A program made the translations under genes and the position numbers. This document shows, piece by piece, positions 52,675-62,833 of a stretch of DNA of 64,000 bases. The notes beneath the pieces were generated by a model. It was not told the origin of the DNA, searched no databases, and was given only the letters and a program-made list of their open reading frames with translations. Source of the DNA: J054 sp965223095 (GTDB taxonomy: Bacteria > Pseudomonadota > Gammaproteobacteria > Steroidobacterales > GCA-2729495); NCBI GenBank assembly GCA_965223095.1, contig OZ244979.1, positions 2,666,001-2,730,000 on the forward strand. Reading direction: 5' to 3'. Within the stretch, counting starts at the first letter, position 1. The number at the start of each line of letters is the position of its first letter.

Positions 52675-53931
52675 ATGACAGAATACCTGGTAATTCGTGA
52701 TGCCTCGGCAAGCCGTGCCGACGCGGCCTGGACCGTGGTGGACGATCAGGGCGCCATTCTCGAGCCCGGCGGGCGGGCGTCCCTGGCCGAATTGGCGGTG
52801 AAGGCCAACAATCGCCGGGTCGCATTACTAGTGCCTGCGCTGGACGTACTACTCACTTCAGCCACGGTGCCCGTGCGCGGCAAGCAAAAGCTGCAACAAG
52901 CCCTACCCTTCGCCATGGAAGAACAGCTGGCGGAGGATGTGGAGGCGCTGCATTTCGCCCCCGGGCGGCGAGCGGGCGATGACCTCGTCCAAGTCGCTGT
53001 TACCCGGCGGGAAAAAATGCAGGCGTGGACTGACTTACTCGATGCTGCCGGCATCGAAGCAAATTTCATCTACTCAGAAGCCGAGGGCTTAGATCACATT
53101 CCCGGCACGGCCACCCTGCTGCTCGACGACGACAGCATCAGCTTTCGCAGCCACGACGGCAGTTTATCTAGCGGCGATCGGGACAGCTTGCCCATCATGC
53201 TCGATCTTTGGCTGCTCAGCGCCGACCAAGAAGAAAGTGAAGGACAACCTCACTTGCTGGTGTATCAAGCGACTGCGCCATCGCCCGATGTGATCACGCA
53301 GCTCGAAAACATCGAGCCACAGCTACAAAGTCTGGAAATACGCAGCCTGGCGGACGGCGCGCTGTCGCGTTTAGCGGCCAACTTGGCAACGAACCCCGGC
53401 ACTAATTTGTTGCAAGGTGACTTTGCCAGCGGAACGAACCTAATGCGCTTCTGGCCGGCATGGCGTTTAGCGGCCGCTTTATTTGCCGCGGTACTGATCG
53501 CCGCCCTGGCCACGGTCGCGGCCGCAACTTGGCAGGCGGGTCGCCGGGCCGAAGCGCTGCAATCTTCCATTGAGCAAGCGTTTCGCTACACCTTTCCGAA
53601 CGTCGGCCAAGTTCTCGACGTGCGTTCGCAACTCGAAAGCCGACTGCGCAGTCTGGGCAGTAGCCGCGGCAATCAGCAAGGCGCCGAGTTCTTGGATATC
53701 TTGCAGCAGGTCGCTCAAGCCATGGACGAGATCGAGGGCGCGAAGCTCGAAGCCGTGGACTACCGCGCGGGAACGCTGGAGCTGCGAGTGCGGGCACCCA
53801 ATGTAGAAGCCCTCGACCGCATTCAACGCGATATCGTGGCCGCGGGCCGTCTGCAAGCGGAAATACAATCGGCCAACGCAGAAGATGATGCGGTGCTCGG
53901 TCGCCTGCGCATCAGCGGCCAGGGGGCTTGA
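52675..53931 (+). CDS. gspL: Type II secretion inner-membrane protein GspL
   Basis: 418 residues: cytoplasmic actin-like domain that binds the GspE ATPase (PFAMEEQLAEDVEALHFA), one membrane helix near 265-290 (LAAALFAAVLIAALATVAAA), and a periplasmic ferredoxin-like domain. The ATG is 1 bp after the gspK stop. An in-frame upstream ATG (52579) lies inside gspK and is not used. Confidence 0.92.
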   Translation: MTEYLVIRDASASRADAAWTVVDDQGAILEPGGRASLAELAVKANNRRVALLVPALDVLLTSATVPVRGKQKLQQALPFAMEEQLAEDVEALHFAPGRRAGDDLVQVAVTRREKMQAWTDLLDAAGIEANFIYSEAEGLDHIPGTATLLLDDDSISFRSHDGSLSSGDRDSLPIMLDLWLLSADQEESEGQPHLLVYQATAPSPDVITQLENIEPQLQSLEIRSLADGALSRLAANLATNPGTNLLQGDFASGTNLMRFWPAWRLAAALFAAVLIAALATVAAATWQAGRRAEALQSSIEQAFRYTFPNVGQVLDVRSQLESRLRSLGSSRGNQQGAEFLDILQQVAQAMDEIEGAKLEAVDYRAGTLELRVRAPNVEALDRIQRDIVAAGRLQAEIQSANAEDDAVLGRLRISGQGA

Positions 53932-53933
53932 CC

Positions 53934-54431
53934 GTGGATGCCCTGCGTAATTGGTTTGAACAACTGGACAGCCGCGAGCGTCTGCTGGTAGCTCTTGCCG
54001 GGGTCCTATTGATGATAGCCATCGTCGTCTTGGGCGGGTTACGGCCGCTGATGAAGCAATCTAAGCAAAACGCTCAGCTGGTGAGCGACCGTGAAACACT
54101 ACTGTTGGATTTGGAAAATGTTGCGGCCAGGCTGGGACCGCAGCGTGGCAGCACAAATACGTCAGCAGCGAATAGCGGCCAATCGCTGGTTTTGCTAATC
54201 GATCAATCATCACGCGCACGCTCATTGGACGCCTACCTAAAACGTAATCAACCCGAGGGTGATACGCGCATACGCCTGCGCTTTGAGCGCGCGCCGTTTG
54301 AAACGCTGCTGGCCTGGCTTGTTGATCTAGAAACCAAGCATGCCGTGAGCATCGAATCGGCCAATATCGATATGAGTAAAGAACCTGGCCGCGTCAATAC
54401 CAATTTGATTCTCAGCCGAACCGCGGGCTAA
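53934..54431 (+). CDS. gspM: Type II secretion protein GspM
   Basis: 165 residues, bitopic: helix ERLLVALAGVLLMIAIVVL near the N-terminus, then a coiled segment and a small ferredoxin-like domain. Partner of GspL in the inner-membrane platform. GTG 53934 is preferred (GGGG 8 nt upstream); TTG 53928 overlaps the gspL stop. Confidence 0.88.
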   Translation: MDALRNWFEQLDSRERLLVALAGVLLMIAIVVLGGLRPLMKQSKQNAQLVSDRETLLLDLENVAARLGPQRGSTNTSAANSGQSLVLLIDQSSRARSLDAYLKRNQPEGDTRIRLRFERAPFETLLAWLVDLETKHAVSIESANIDMSKEPGRVNTNLILSRTAG

Positions 54432-54434
54432 ACC

Positions 54435-55196
54435 ATGCAACGACGAAGTCTGTTGTTAGTCGTGGGCGTGCTTTGCTTTTTGGTTTTCTTAATCGCCAAA
54501 GTGCCCGCGCAACTTGCCGTGGACATGCTCTCCGCGACGGGTATTCGCAGCGGCACAGTTTCCGGCAGTTTTTGGTCCGGCCAAATCAACAGTCTGCAGC
54601 TGGGTAAAGTCAAGCTGGGCAAAACAGCCTGGACCCTTCGGCCTAGCCGACTGGTGCTCGGTCGTTTGGCCGCCGATATCGATGCCGAACTTGCCGATGG
54701 TTTCTTGCGTGGGCGCGCCGAACTCGGTTTGGGCGGCAGCTGGTCACTCGTCGATGCCGAGGCCGCCAGCCCGGTGAGCGATTTAGCGCCACTGCTAGGC
54801 CTCCCGGTGCGCGGCGGAGAAGCCACCGCCAACATCGAACGTCTGACGGTCGAAGACGCTTGGCCATCGACCGCCATCGGTGAATTGCGCGTGGGTGACC
54901 TACCCTTAAGCCTGCCGGGGGTTGCCGCCGACCCCAATGCCCAGGGCAGTTTTGCCTTGCGCTTTTCCGCCATGGATCTAGAACCGGAGGATCCATTAAT
55001 CGGCGAACTCAAAGACTTGGGCGGAGCGCTGGAACTCCAGGGTGAAGTCGCCTTGTCCGCGCCGACGAACTACACTGTGAGCGGTGCACTAAAACCCCGG
55101 CCGAACGCGCCGGAGTCCCTGACCCAAGGCCTGGTCTTATTGGGCCCGGAGGACGCCCAAGGTCGCCGGGAATTCTCGCTAAGCGGCTCATTCTAA
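54435..55196 (+). CDS. gspN: Type II secretion protein GspN
   Basis: 253 residues with an N-terminal anchor (LLLVVGVLCFLVFLIAKVPA) and a beta-rich periplasmic part (SGTVSGSFWSGQINSLQLG, GRAELGLGGSW, LSGSF end). GspN is a non-essential part of many type II systems. Last of the G-N run; its 3' end overlaps the convergent helicase gene by 9 bp. Confidence 0.86.
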   Translation: MQRRSLLLVVGVLCFLVFLIAKVPAQLAVDMLSATGIRSGTVSGSFWSGQINSLQLGKVKLGKTAWTLRPSRLVLGRLAADIDAELADGFLRGRAELGLGGSWSLVDAEAASPVSDLAPLLGLPVRGGEATANIERLTVEDAWPSTAIGELRVGDLPLSLPGVAADPNAQGSFALRFSAMDLEPEDPLIGELKDLGGALELQGEVALSAPTNYTVSGALKPRPNAPESLTQGLVLLGPEDAQGRREFSLSGSF

Positions 55197-58100
55197 AACG
55201 CCAGACTGCGCATCCACATCAACCTCGCGCAAGACACCCAAGAGCGGGAAGTACAAGGCGGAACGAATCCTGCGCGACTCCATGGCCGCATACGCATCAC
55301 GATACGCGCGCAACTGACCGCGATATCGATCGGATTCCGAAACTAGAAAAGCCTCAAGATCTTTACCTTCATGCACACTGGTTTTGTAATCCACAATCCA
55401 GCGCACGTCATGTTCATCAACAAAGCTTCGATCGATGCGCATTTGCCGATACTCCCCGGCTTCGGCCTGCACCAAGGCCAGCTCGTTGGCAGTTGCCCTG
55501 TGCTCCTTCGACAACAACCAGCGGCCCTGTTCATCGGCAATGCAAGCACGCAAAGCTTGTGCAACGCGCTGGCTCGCCCGCTCTAAATCGGCATGAGCTG
55601 TACCCAATCGTTGCAGCTGCCGCCGGAAATTCGGGCGCAAGCCCGCGATGCGCTCGGCACTGAAAGCCTCGACACCACCGCGCGCAATTTCCTCAAGCCA
55701 GCGATGCACGACCGTGCCCACGTGCATGGCCCAGCGGCTCGCCCAGTCAAATTCTGGTTCTGGCTGCACGGTCGCAGGCACGGTCCACGCGGGTGGATTG
55801 GCTTGCAAAAACTCAGGTCTTTTCCAGTGATCGGGCAGTCGGCGCACACTGGGCGAAAACCACTGCGCCTCATCGGCCTGTGGCACTTGTTCAGCATCCT
55901 CCTCATCGGTATCCGGAAAAGTTATGTCGGCCTGACAAACAGGCCAAAGCTTGCTCAGCAGCGAATCTGAACGCAGCGCTTGCCATTCCCCTTGCTTGTT
56001 CCGCTTCACAATGGCAAACAGCCATAGGCGCGCCCGCGCGCGAGTGGTTGCAACATACAACAGCCGGCTTAGTTCTAAATCCCGACGCTGGCTTTCATAT
56101 CGCCACAGCAATGCATAGATACGATCGTCTTCATCGCCCGTGGCCGGCTGGGGTGCGAGCACCAGCGGTGGCGGACTACCGGCACCGGATAACTCCCGCC
56201 ACAACAGGCTGGGCTTATCGTCGTGTTTCGTGCCAAAACCTAGGCCGGGCAATAACACGGTATCGAATTCAAGACCCTTGGCCTTGTGCATCGTCATGAC
56301 TTGCACGAGCGACTCGGAAGCGGTCCGGGTCACTGTGCGCTCCTGCAATTGCAAATGCAGTTGCGCAATGTCCGGGTAGTCGCCGCCGGTTTCATGCTGC
56401 TCCAGAAACGCGAAATACTCGGCAACAACCTGCCACTGCCCACCATGATCGAGGGTGGCCGGACCGCCTAACCAGGTCCAGCAGCCTTCGACCAGCTCCC
56501 GCAAGCAACAAGCGCCACGACGCGACAGCCACGGGCGAATGGATTCACGCAAGCTCACCGCGCGGCGGTAACCATCGGCACTCAATCCGGACTCACTATC
56601 GAGACCCTGCAACAGCGACCAAATCGACGCGCCATGATCGCGCCCAGCCAGCGCATGCAAATCTGCCAAGGTCAAGCCGCACCAGGGCGCGCGCAAGATA
56701 GCCAGCCACGCAATACGATCCGCGGGATGCAACAGAGCCCGGGTTAAGCCCAATAAGTTTTGGATAGCCGGCACCTCTACCAGCAACTCTAAGCCAGGCG
56801 CGACGAAATCGATTTCAGCCTCGCGAAGCCGTGCGAGTAAATCTTGCGCATGTCGGCGACTGCGCACCAAAATGCCAATGCTTCCGTCGGGCCAGGCATC
56901 AAGACACTGTTTAACCGCAGCCAGCACGCGCTCGGCTTCGGCATGGCTGTCGGCTTCGGCCAGAACCTCCCAACGCACCGCTGCCGACGCCTCCGCCGGA
57001 CGTTGGGCATGGCTGGGCGAAAATGGCACCGCACCGAGCTCTCGGTCAGGTTCGGCGGGCAAGATTTTGGCGAAGACGCGATTAACCCAATCCACCAACA
57101 CCGGTGACGAGCGAAAATTACTTTCCAGACGCAAGGATTCGGGTTGTAGCTCGCCAATACCGTCAGCTTGCGTGTCAAGATAAACTCGCACATCAGCCTC
57201 GCGAAAGCGGTAGATGGATTGCATGGGGTCACCCACGAGAAACAGACTGCGGCCGTCGTCGGCTTGCCAACCAGCCGTCAGGCGCTGCAGCAATTCGAAT
57301 TGACTTCGCGAGGTATCTTGATACTCATCCAGCAAGATGTGCTTTAAAGAATAGTCCAAAGCTAGCGTTAGCTCACTGGGCTCGTCGTCGTGGCCCAGCG
57401 CGTTTAATGCGTCTCTCGCCACTTGACTAAAGTCCACTTGACCGCGCGCTGAAAAAACTTGCTGCAAATTCGCGGCAGCCAGCGGCAAGACCTTAAGTAG
57501 TGAGCGCAATTCGTGCCATTGGGCGTCGGTATAGCGAGCTTCAGGTAGCTGCTGTACCTGCGCCAATGCCACTTTCAATTGTTCGCTGCAAGCCGATGCT
57601 TTCAGGCCCTCGAGCAGTTCACCCCAATCGGACTTCATTTGTGAATTGCCGGTCGGAAAGCCGATGCCCTTGTTAACACCGCTGGCCTTTCGCCACTGCC
57701 CCTGCTTGGTCAATAGGCCCAGCGCGAGCCCGCGCCAAGCTCGAAGATTTTCATGTTCCGCGGACGGAAAATCCTCGTAGTTTTGCCAGACCCTAATGTC
57801 GCTCTCTATGTCTAGAGACGCCAGCGAAGCCCCGGCATACCGTAGCAACTTGAGCATGGCGGCGCGGGCCTTGCGCGGCAATAAAGCGTCTGCGCGGGCG
57901 AGTTCGCGTTCAACTAAGACGTGCAAAGCCGACTCTAACGCAGACCGCACGCCAGCCTCGTTAAGCTCCAGCCCGGCACCGGTATAGCGCAGCCATTGGT
58001 CGCGGTTCGCTAGCATCTTGGCCAACAAGCGCATCACCCGGTCGGCCTGATTGTCGTAGTGCGCCAAAACATGACGAATGGCGGTGGCAAAAGGGCCGGA

Positions 58101-58589
58101 TTCGGAAGCCAGACTGATTGTGTCGCGCGCCGCCTCTTCGTAAAGTGACCGGGCGTCATCAACAATTTGCTGGGCGCCAGCACTACTCGCGCTCAAGGGC
58201 GACAATCGACTTAAGCGAGTATTGACCGAGTCAATCGTGCTGATTCGCAGCCGACTTGGCTGCGACAAAAGACCCCATCCCAAAGCCTCATCGCGCGCCA
58301 CGGCCTGGCACGCCAAATCGTAGCCAAGGGCCAGATGGCTGGCGGTTGGGATCTCCCGATTCGCCGCGCGCGTGATCGCCTCGATTACTCGGCTGCGCAT
58401 TTCCGCGGCCGCCTTGCGCGTAAACGTCACCGCCAATATCTCTTCGGGCGCGTCGACTATCGTGAGCAGACGCAGGTAGCGTTGAATCAACAGCTCGGTT
58501 TTGCCTGAGCCTGCGGGCGCCTGCACGATGAACGAACGCCCCGGATCCAACGCGGATGTACGAATGGCGGCATCGGCTGGCCCATTCAT
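55188..58589 (-). CDS. addA: AddA-like UvrD-family helicase/nuclease
   Basis: Double-strand break repair helicase-nuclease. 1133 residues: Walker A QAPAGSGKTELL near 24-35, motif Ia TFTRKAAAEMR, Walker B region LLDEYQDTSRSQ, motif LVGDPMQSIYRFR, TMHKAKGLEFDTV and ATTRARARLWL. The C-terminal RecB-like nuclease domain has VRWIVDYKTS. With the AddB-like protein encoded just upstream it should process DNA ends for RecA. Overlaps addB by 4 bp. Confidence 0.9.
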   Translation of the reverse strand: MNGPADAAIRTSALDPGRSFIVQAPAGSGKTELLIQRYLRLLTIVDAPEEILAVTFTRKAAAEMRSRVIEAITRAANREIPTASHLALGYDLACQAVARDEALGWGLLSQPSRLRISTIDSVNTRLSRLSPLSASSAGAQQIVDDARSLYEEAARDTISLASESGPFATAIRHVLAHYDNQADRVMRLLAKMLANRDQWLRYTGAGLELNEAGVRSALESALHVLVERELARADALLPRKARAAMLKLLRYAGASLASLDIESDIRVWQNYEDFPSAEHENLRAWRGLALGLLTKQGQWRKASGVNKGIGFPTGNSQMKSDWGELLEGLKASACSEQLKVALAQVQQLPEARYTDAQWHELRSLLKVLPLAAANLQQVFSARGQVDFSQVARDALNALGHDDEPSELTLALDYSLKHILLDEYQDTSRSQFELLQRLTAGWQADDGRSLFLVGDPMQSIYRFREADVRVYLDTQADGIGELQPESLRLESNFRSSPVLVDWVNRVFAKILPAEPDRELGAVPFSPSHAQRPAEASAAVRWEVLAEADSHAEAERVLAAVKQCLDAWPDGSIGILVRSRRHAQDLLARLREAEIDFVAPGLELLVEVPAIQNLLGLTRALLHPADRIAWLAILRAPWCGLTLADLHALAGRDHGASIWSLLQGLDSESGLSADGYRRAVSLRESIRPWLSRRGACCLRELVEGCWTWLGGPATLDHGGQWQVVAEYFAFLEQHETGGDYPDIAQLHLQLQERTVTRTASESLVQVMTMHKAKGLEFDTVLLPGLGFGTKHDDKPSLLWRELSGAGSPPPLVLAPQPATGDEDDRIYALLWRYESQRRDLELSRLLYVATTRARARLWLFAIVKRNKQGEWQALRSDSLLSKLWPVCQADITFPDTDEEDAEQVPQADEAQWFSPSVRRLPDHWKRPEFLQANPPAWTVPATVQPEPEFDWASRWAMHVGTVVHRWLEEIARGGVEAFSAERIAGLRPNFRRQLQRLGTAHADLERASQRVAQALRACIADEQGRWLLSKEHRATANELALVQAEAGEYRQMRIDRSFVDEHDVRWIVDYKTSVHEGKDLEAFLVSESDRYRGQLRAYRDAYAAMESRRIRSALYFPLLGVLREVDVDAQSGVLE

Positions 58590-61210
58590 TCTTCCAGCTC
58601 CACGGCGAGCTCATAGACTTTCGTCAAAGGGGCAAATTGTCCGGTGGCTAGATTGATATCAGATAAATGAATCGAGCAAATACCCAAGGCGAATTCTTCT
58701 GCTAGTGCCGTCAAATCAGTCCGCCAGCTTGCACACAACGACGCCCAATCGGGAAATTGCTTGCGGGCGAATTCTTCGACAGCGACGACTTTGGGGATTT
58801 GCAAATCTGCGGCTGCAACGCCGCGATACTCAACGGCGCGGGCATTGATATACAGCAAGGCAACGCCCGTTACCGAGCTGGCGATGGCATACAAGGGCAA
58901 CTGTGGCTCTTTAATACGTGGTCCCAACCAGGCATTCCCCGCAAGCTTGGTACCGGTTTTGTAGTCAATGACGAGACGGTCCCCCGCCTCCATTTCATCA
59001 ACGCGATCCAAGCGCAAATTAATGCTTAGTGGACCCAGCTCTAAACTTAGCGCTGCTTCGGTCGCGATCGGCTTGAAACTGGGCCGCTCCGCTTCCAGCT
59101 GCAGCAGTTCTTTGAGCTGATCGGTGATGCGTTGTTGCTCTAAGTCGCATAGCACGCGCATTAGCGTATGCCGCGAACGGCGCAAGTTACGCAAAGCACC
59201 AGCAACAGCCGGGGCAATCTGTTGGCTGGCTTGGTGGCTTGCCGGTGGCAAATTTTGTTCGCGCAGCGTTTCGTAAAGAATTTGTGCGGCATGATGCACC
59301 AGTTCACCCCGAATTCTCGCGTTGATACCGAGAATGGGCACAAAGAGTTCTTGGGCGCCTAAACGCAGTTCGTAGAATGCGCGCGCTGGACAAGCGGCTT
59401 GTAGTTGCAGCAAACGACTACCCCCGCGGACTTTTTCATCGGCGGCCAATGGCGGTGGTCGATCAGCCGTGACGACGGCTAACGAAGCTGACTCGCGCCA
59501 AGCGCTATGCGCGGGCAGCCGCTGATCGACGCTCCCCGCCTCGATGGAAAAGCCCTGCAAGCACGGACTGGGGGTCAAGCAACTCTGTTCTTCATAACGC
59601 GCATAACTGACCTGCACGGAGTCAGCGCTGGCAAACAACTTCGCCATCAGTTCATTGGCCCACCGCTGATGGGCCTGCGGATCGGCGCCGGTAACACCCA
59701 CCTGCCGCTGCACGGCCAAGGGCAACAAGGGATCCGGCAAGGGCGCTGGCGGCCAGGCCTCGCTACTCATCCCGGCGATCCAAATTTCATCGCAGCGATG
59801 GCCGATGGCTTCCTGTGGCGATAAAACCTGTACGCCATCGGCGCGGACCAGGGCCTGAAAGTCCTGCCCCGTTGCCAAGCTCCGCAACAGACCCAGCATG
59901 GCCCGTGGCGAGATTCGACCGGCAATCACCCCCGCCGTGGCGAAGCGGTCCAGCAACCGCTGCCAACTTTGCAAGGCCGATTGTTCCTCGGTGCACAATT
60001 CGCGGCCGGTGGGCCAAGCAAAACACTGCAGCAATGCTTCAATCCAGGGCACCCAGTCCATGGGGTCACGGGATTTCTTAGCCGCCGCAATATGACGATG
60101 GGCCGCGATGAGTTGCTGCGCAAAAATCGGCGCCGGCGGATCGCGCAGTGCCAAGACGTCGGCCAACAAAATGTCCCGTTGTGAATCTTTGCGCAAGCGA
60201 AGATCCAACTGGGCGCGTCCCTGGGCCTCGCTGTTCGCGCCACCGATATAAGGCGAGCGCAGCAGCTGCCCGAAACTTTGGTAGTCCAAGCCTCCCTGCA
60301 CTAACCGCAAGATGAGTAAAGCGCTGTGCACCACACCAGCCGAGTCCAGTGAGCGCCCCCGCGGCATGGTGACGGGCAAGCCCCCGGACAGACCATTGCA
60401 CCAGCCGGGTGCTAGCTGATCCAGCAAATCATGACGCAACGCGGGAGTGACGCGCTTTTCATTCGGCAGGACCAAGCCCAAAATCGCCTGCGGGTTCCGC
60501 TGGTAGCGTTCGGCGAGATGCGCGGCCAGCCCTGTGAATTCGTGTTCAGTGGACCGATAGACGCGGGCGCGTATCGGCGTAGCTTGCAGCGGGTCAAGGA
60601 CCTCGCGAACCTCGCAAGACGCGTCTCGCAGCGCCCCGAAAATGCTGTCGATGCGGGGGGTGACAACGGCAAAACCGCAGTAGTGCACGACCGGGGGCAC
60701 CGGTATGACACCCGCGGCAATATCCTGCGCAATGCGGGCCGACAGCAAGCCGCTATCAACCCACCCACCGTCCCGCAAGGCGCCGTCAAAATCAGCTGAC
60801 CAACGCGCAAACGCCATCGCATCGGCCGTGGTCGCGGCTGCTTTCAGGGAACGCAGGGAAATATCCCAATCGATAGCGGTGGACCAGGCCCGTTGCACCA
60901 AGCCCACGGTGCCCGCGCTGGTAGAGATTTCATGATGCTGCGCATCGCCGGCCATGACCTGCCGCCACAAGAGCTGGGCCTGCAAGGGCGACAGCAAGCC
61001 CCGCGCGCCAGCCGCCCCGCCGGCCACCAGCGACGCTTCCCAGGCCTGCTCAAGCCAGTGGACCAGTGTACAAATCTGCGGCGCGGGCCAACTCCGCAGG
61101 CCCCGGGCCTGTTGCCGGGTGTCGAATCGCCACCGCCAATGCCGAGCCTGGCGAGTCGTCGCGGTGATCAGAGTATCGCCAGCTTCGAGACCCGCCAGTA
61201 ATGAATTCAT
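58586..61210 (-). CDS. addB: AddB-like PD-(D/E)XK nuclease, DNA-repair protein
   Basis: 874 residues. The N-terminal half is a degenerate helicase fold (LITATTRQARHWRWRFD, LVLPNEKRVTPALRHDLLDQL, VQVLSPQEAIGHRCDEIWIAGM). The C-terminal nuclease has RLVIDYKTGTKL and REQLPLYAI-type KEPQLPLYAI. This is the short AddB type found next to AddA-like helicases in gammaproteobacteria. No clear Fe-S cysteine set. No Shine-Dalgarno; the 42-bp leader is very AT-rich. Confidence 0.85.
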   Translation of the reverse strand: MNSLLAGLEAGDTLITATTRQARHWRWRFDTRQQARGLRSWPAPQICTLVHWLEQAWEASLVAGGAAGARGLLSPLQAQLLWRQVMAGDAQHHEISTSAGTVGLVQRAWSTAIDWDISLRSLKAAATTADAMAFARWSADFDGALRDGGWVDSGLLSARIAQDIAAGVIPVPPVVHYCGFAVVTPRIDSIFGALRDASCEVREVLDPLQATPIRARVYRSTEHEFTGLAAHLAERYQRNPQAILGLVLPNEKRVTPALRHDLLDQLAPGWCNGLSGGLPVTMPRGRSLDSAGVVHSALLILRLVQGGLDYQSFGQLLRSPYIGGANSEAQGRAQLDLRLRKDSQRDILLADVLALRDPPAPIFAQQLIAAHRHIAAAKKSRDPMDWVPWIEALLQCFAWPTGRELCTEEQSALQSWQRLLDRFATAGVIAGRISPRAMLGLLRSLATGQDFQALVRADGVQVLSPQEAIGHRCDEIWIAGMSSEAWPPAPLPDPLLPLAVQRQVGVTGADPQAHQRWANELMAKLFASADSVQVSYARYEEQSCLTPSPCLQGFSIEAGSVDQRLPAHSAWRESASLAVVTADRPPPLAADEKVRGGSRLLQLQAACPARAFYELRLGAQELFVPILGINARIRGELVHHAAQILYETLREQNLPPASHQASQQIAPAVAGALRNLRRSRHTLMRVLCDLEQQRITDQLKELLQLEAERPSFKPIATEAALSLELGPLSINLRLDRVDEMEAGDRLVIDYKTGTKLAGNAWLGPRIKEPQLPLYAIASSVTGVALLYINARAVEYRGVAAADLQIPKVVAVEEFARKQFPDWASLCASWRTDLTALAEEFALGICSIHLSDINLATGQFAPLTKVYELAVELEE

Positions 61211-61252
61211 TTTAAATCAAATATTTATATAACTATCTTAGAAACTACTTAA
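61211..61252. other. AT-rich leader between alaA and addB
   Basis: 36 of 42 bases are A or T, between GC-rich genes. Forms the initiation region of addB, which lacks a Shine-Dalgarno sequence; no promoter was recognised with confidence. Confidence 0.55.
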
Positions 61253-62479
61253 CTATTGGGCATACGTATCCAAGACCGTTTCCATCTGCTCGAATACGCG
61301 CCCGAGGGTGGCGGCATCCGGCAAAGTCGTCAAACGAAAGTAATTGCTGCGCCCGGTGTTAAAGCTGGTGCCGGGCGCAATTAAGACATGTTGCTGCTCC
61401 AAAAGGTCCAAGGCGAATTGGTTATCGTCAAACTTCGGCAGCTTGTCGGTATCGACACCGACAAACGCATACATGGACCCATCGGGGGGTACGACATGGA
61501 GATAGGGGCTAGCAGCGACGGCGTCCAACACCGCCCGCCGCGATTCATACAAGCGGCCACCGGGTTCGACCAAGTCTTTAATACTCTGATAACCACCCAG
61601 GGCCGTTTGCACAGCCCACTGGCCCGGCACATTGCTGCACAGGCGCAGGGACGCGAGCAGGTCCATGGCCTGCAGATACGCCTGCGCGGCTTCCAAATCG
61701 CCGCTGAAGACGACCCAACCCACGCGGTAACCGCAGGCGCGGTACACCTTCGACAAGCCACTGAAGGTCAGGCATATGGTCTGCTTTGCCAAAGTCGCCA
61801 TCGGCACAAACTCAGCATCGTCATAAACCATGCCGTCATAGATCTCATCGCTGAAAATGACCAAACCGTGCTGCTCGGCCAAGCGCACGATACCCTCTAA
61901 AGTGTCACGCGAATAAACCGCACCGGTGGGATTGTTGGGATTAATCACCACAATGCCGCGCGTGCGCGGCGTGATGAGTTGCGCTAATTCATCGAGATTA
62001 GGTTGCCAGGCATGGTCGGGACTACAAGAATAGTGAATCGGCCGGCCCTCATTCAACGTCACAGCAGCTGTCCATAAGGGATAGTCGGGACTCGGTATGA
62101 GCACTTCGTCGCCAGGATCAAGTAGCCCCCGCAAGGTGAGATCAATCAGCTCACTCACGCCGTTGCCCATGAACACATGCTCCGATGTCACGTCTAACAG
62201 GCCGCGATCTTGTTGCTGCATGACCACGGCCTCGCGCGCCGGAAACACACCCTTCTGATGGCAATAGCCCTCACTGTTGGACAAATTCTCGATCATGGCC
62301 AAGCGCATAGTCTCTGGGGTACGAAATCCAAAGGGCCCGGGATTGCCTATATTTAAGTAGGTGATTTCGTAGCCGCGCCGGGCCATCTCATGGGCACGGT
62401 TCGCCAAGCGCCCGCGAATCTCATAGCGAACATCATGCAAAGCAGAGCTGGTTTTTATCCCATCGGTCACTGTGGCCAT
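61253..62479 (-). CDS. alaA: AlaA-like pyridoxal-phosphate aminotransferase
   Basis: Glutamate-pyruvate type aminotransferase for alanine synthesis. 408 residues (E. coli AlaA 405). VRYEIRGRLANRAHEM and YLNIGNPGPFGFRTPE at the N-terminus, GNGVSELI, INPNNPTGAVYS, SDEIYDGMVYD, PLP lysine in SGLSKVYRACGYRVGW, and the C-terminal arginine in NYFRLTTLP. ATG 62479 chosen; an in-frame upstream start at 62533 adds residues not in the family. Confidence 0.92.
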   Translation of the reverse strand: MATVTDGIKTSSALHDVRYEIRGRLANRAHEMARRGYEITYLNIGNPGPFGFRTPETMRLAMIENLSNSEGYCHQKGVFPAREAVVMQQQDRGLLDVTSEHVFMGNGVSELIDLTLRGLLDPGDEVLIPSPDYPLWTAAVTLNEGRPIHYSCSPDHAWQPNLDELAQLITPRTRGIVVINPNNPTGAVYSRDTLEGIVRLAEQHGLVIFSDEIYDGMVYDDAEFVPMATLAKQTICLTFSGLSKVYRACGYRVGWVVFSGDLEAAQAYLQAMDLLASLRLCSNVPGQWAVQTALGGYQSIKDLVEPGGRLYESRRAVLDAVAASPYLHVVPPDGSMYAFVGVDTDKLPKFDDNQFALDLLEQQHVLIAPGTSFNTGRSNYFRLTTLPDAATLGRVFEQMETVLDTYAQ

Positions 62480-62833
62480 CCATCGCAGGCTTAACGAGGA
62501 CTCAGAGCATAAAGGATCGCGCGCCGGGCGCAATGCGTCCTAGCGCAGATTCAGCGGTATTCGCCACCGAGGGGTCCATCAACCTTCCCGCCACAAGCAC
62601 CAGCGGGCCGCACTTGGCCATCTAGCTTGAACTACGCGCCGCTCTCAAGGCAATCAGAAAAATTGCATTAGGATCCTGATGCTCGTCGCCCATCCGCCCT
62701 GCCCGACACACAAAATTCCACCAGTCGGAACCACGATTAGCAGGATGCACTTAGGCCTGGTGAAACCAGCTGGCGACGCGACCGCAATCAATACCTTCAG
62801 CCACCGCGCGCGCTATATAAGCTCAACGAATAT
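62480..62833. other. Intergenic region between alaA and MFS genes
   Basis: 354 bp, both flanking genes on the minus strand. Promoter of alaA is expected here. Nothing else recognised; plus-strand frames are short and without features. Confidence 0.4.
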
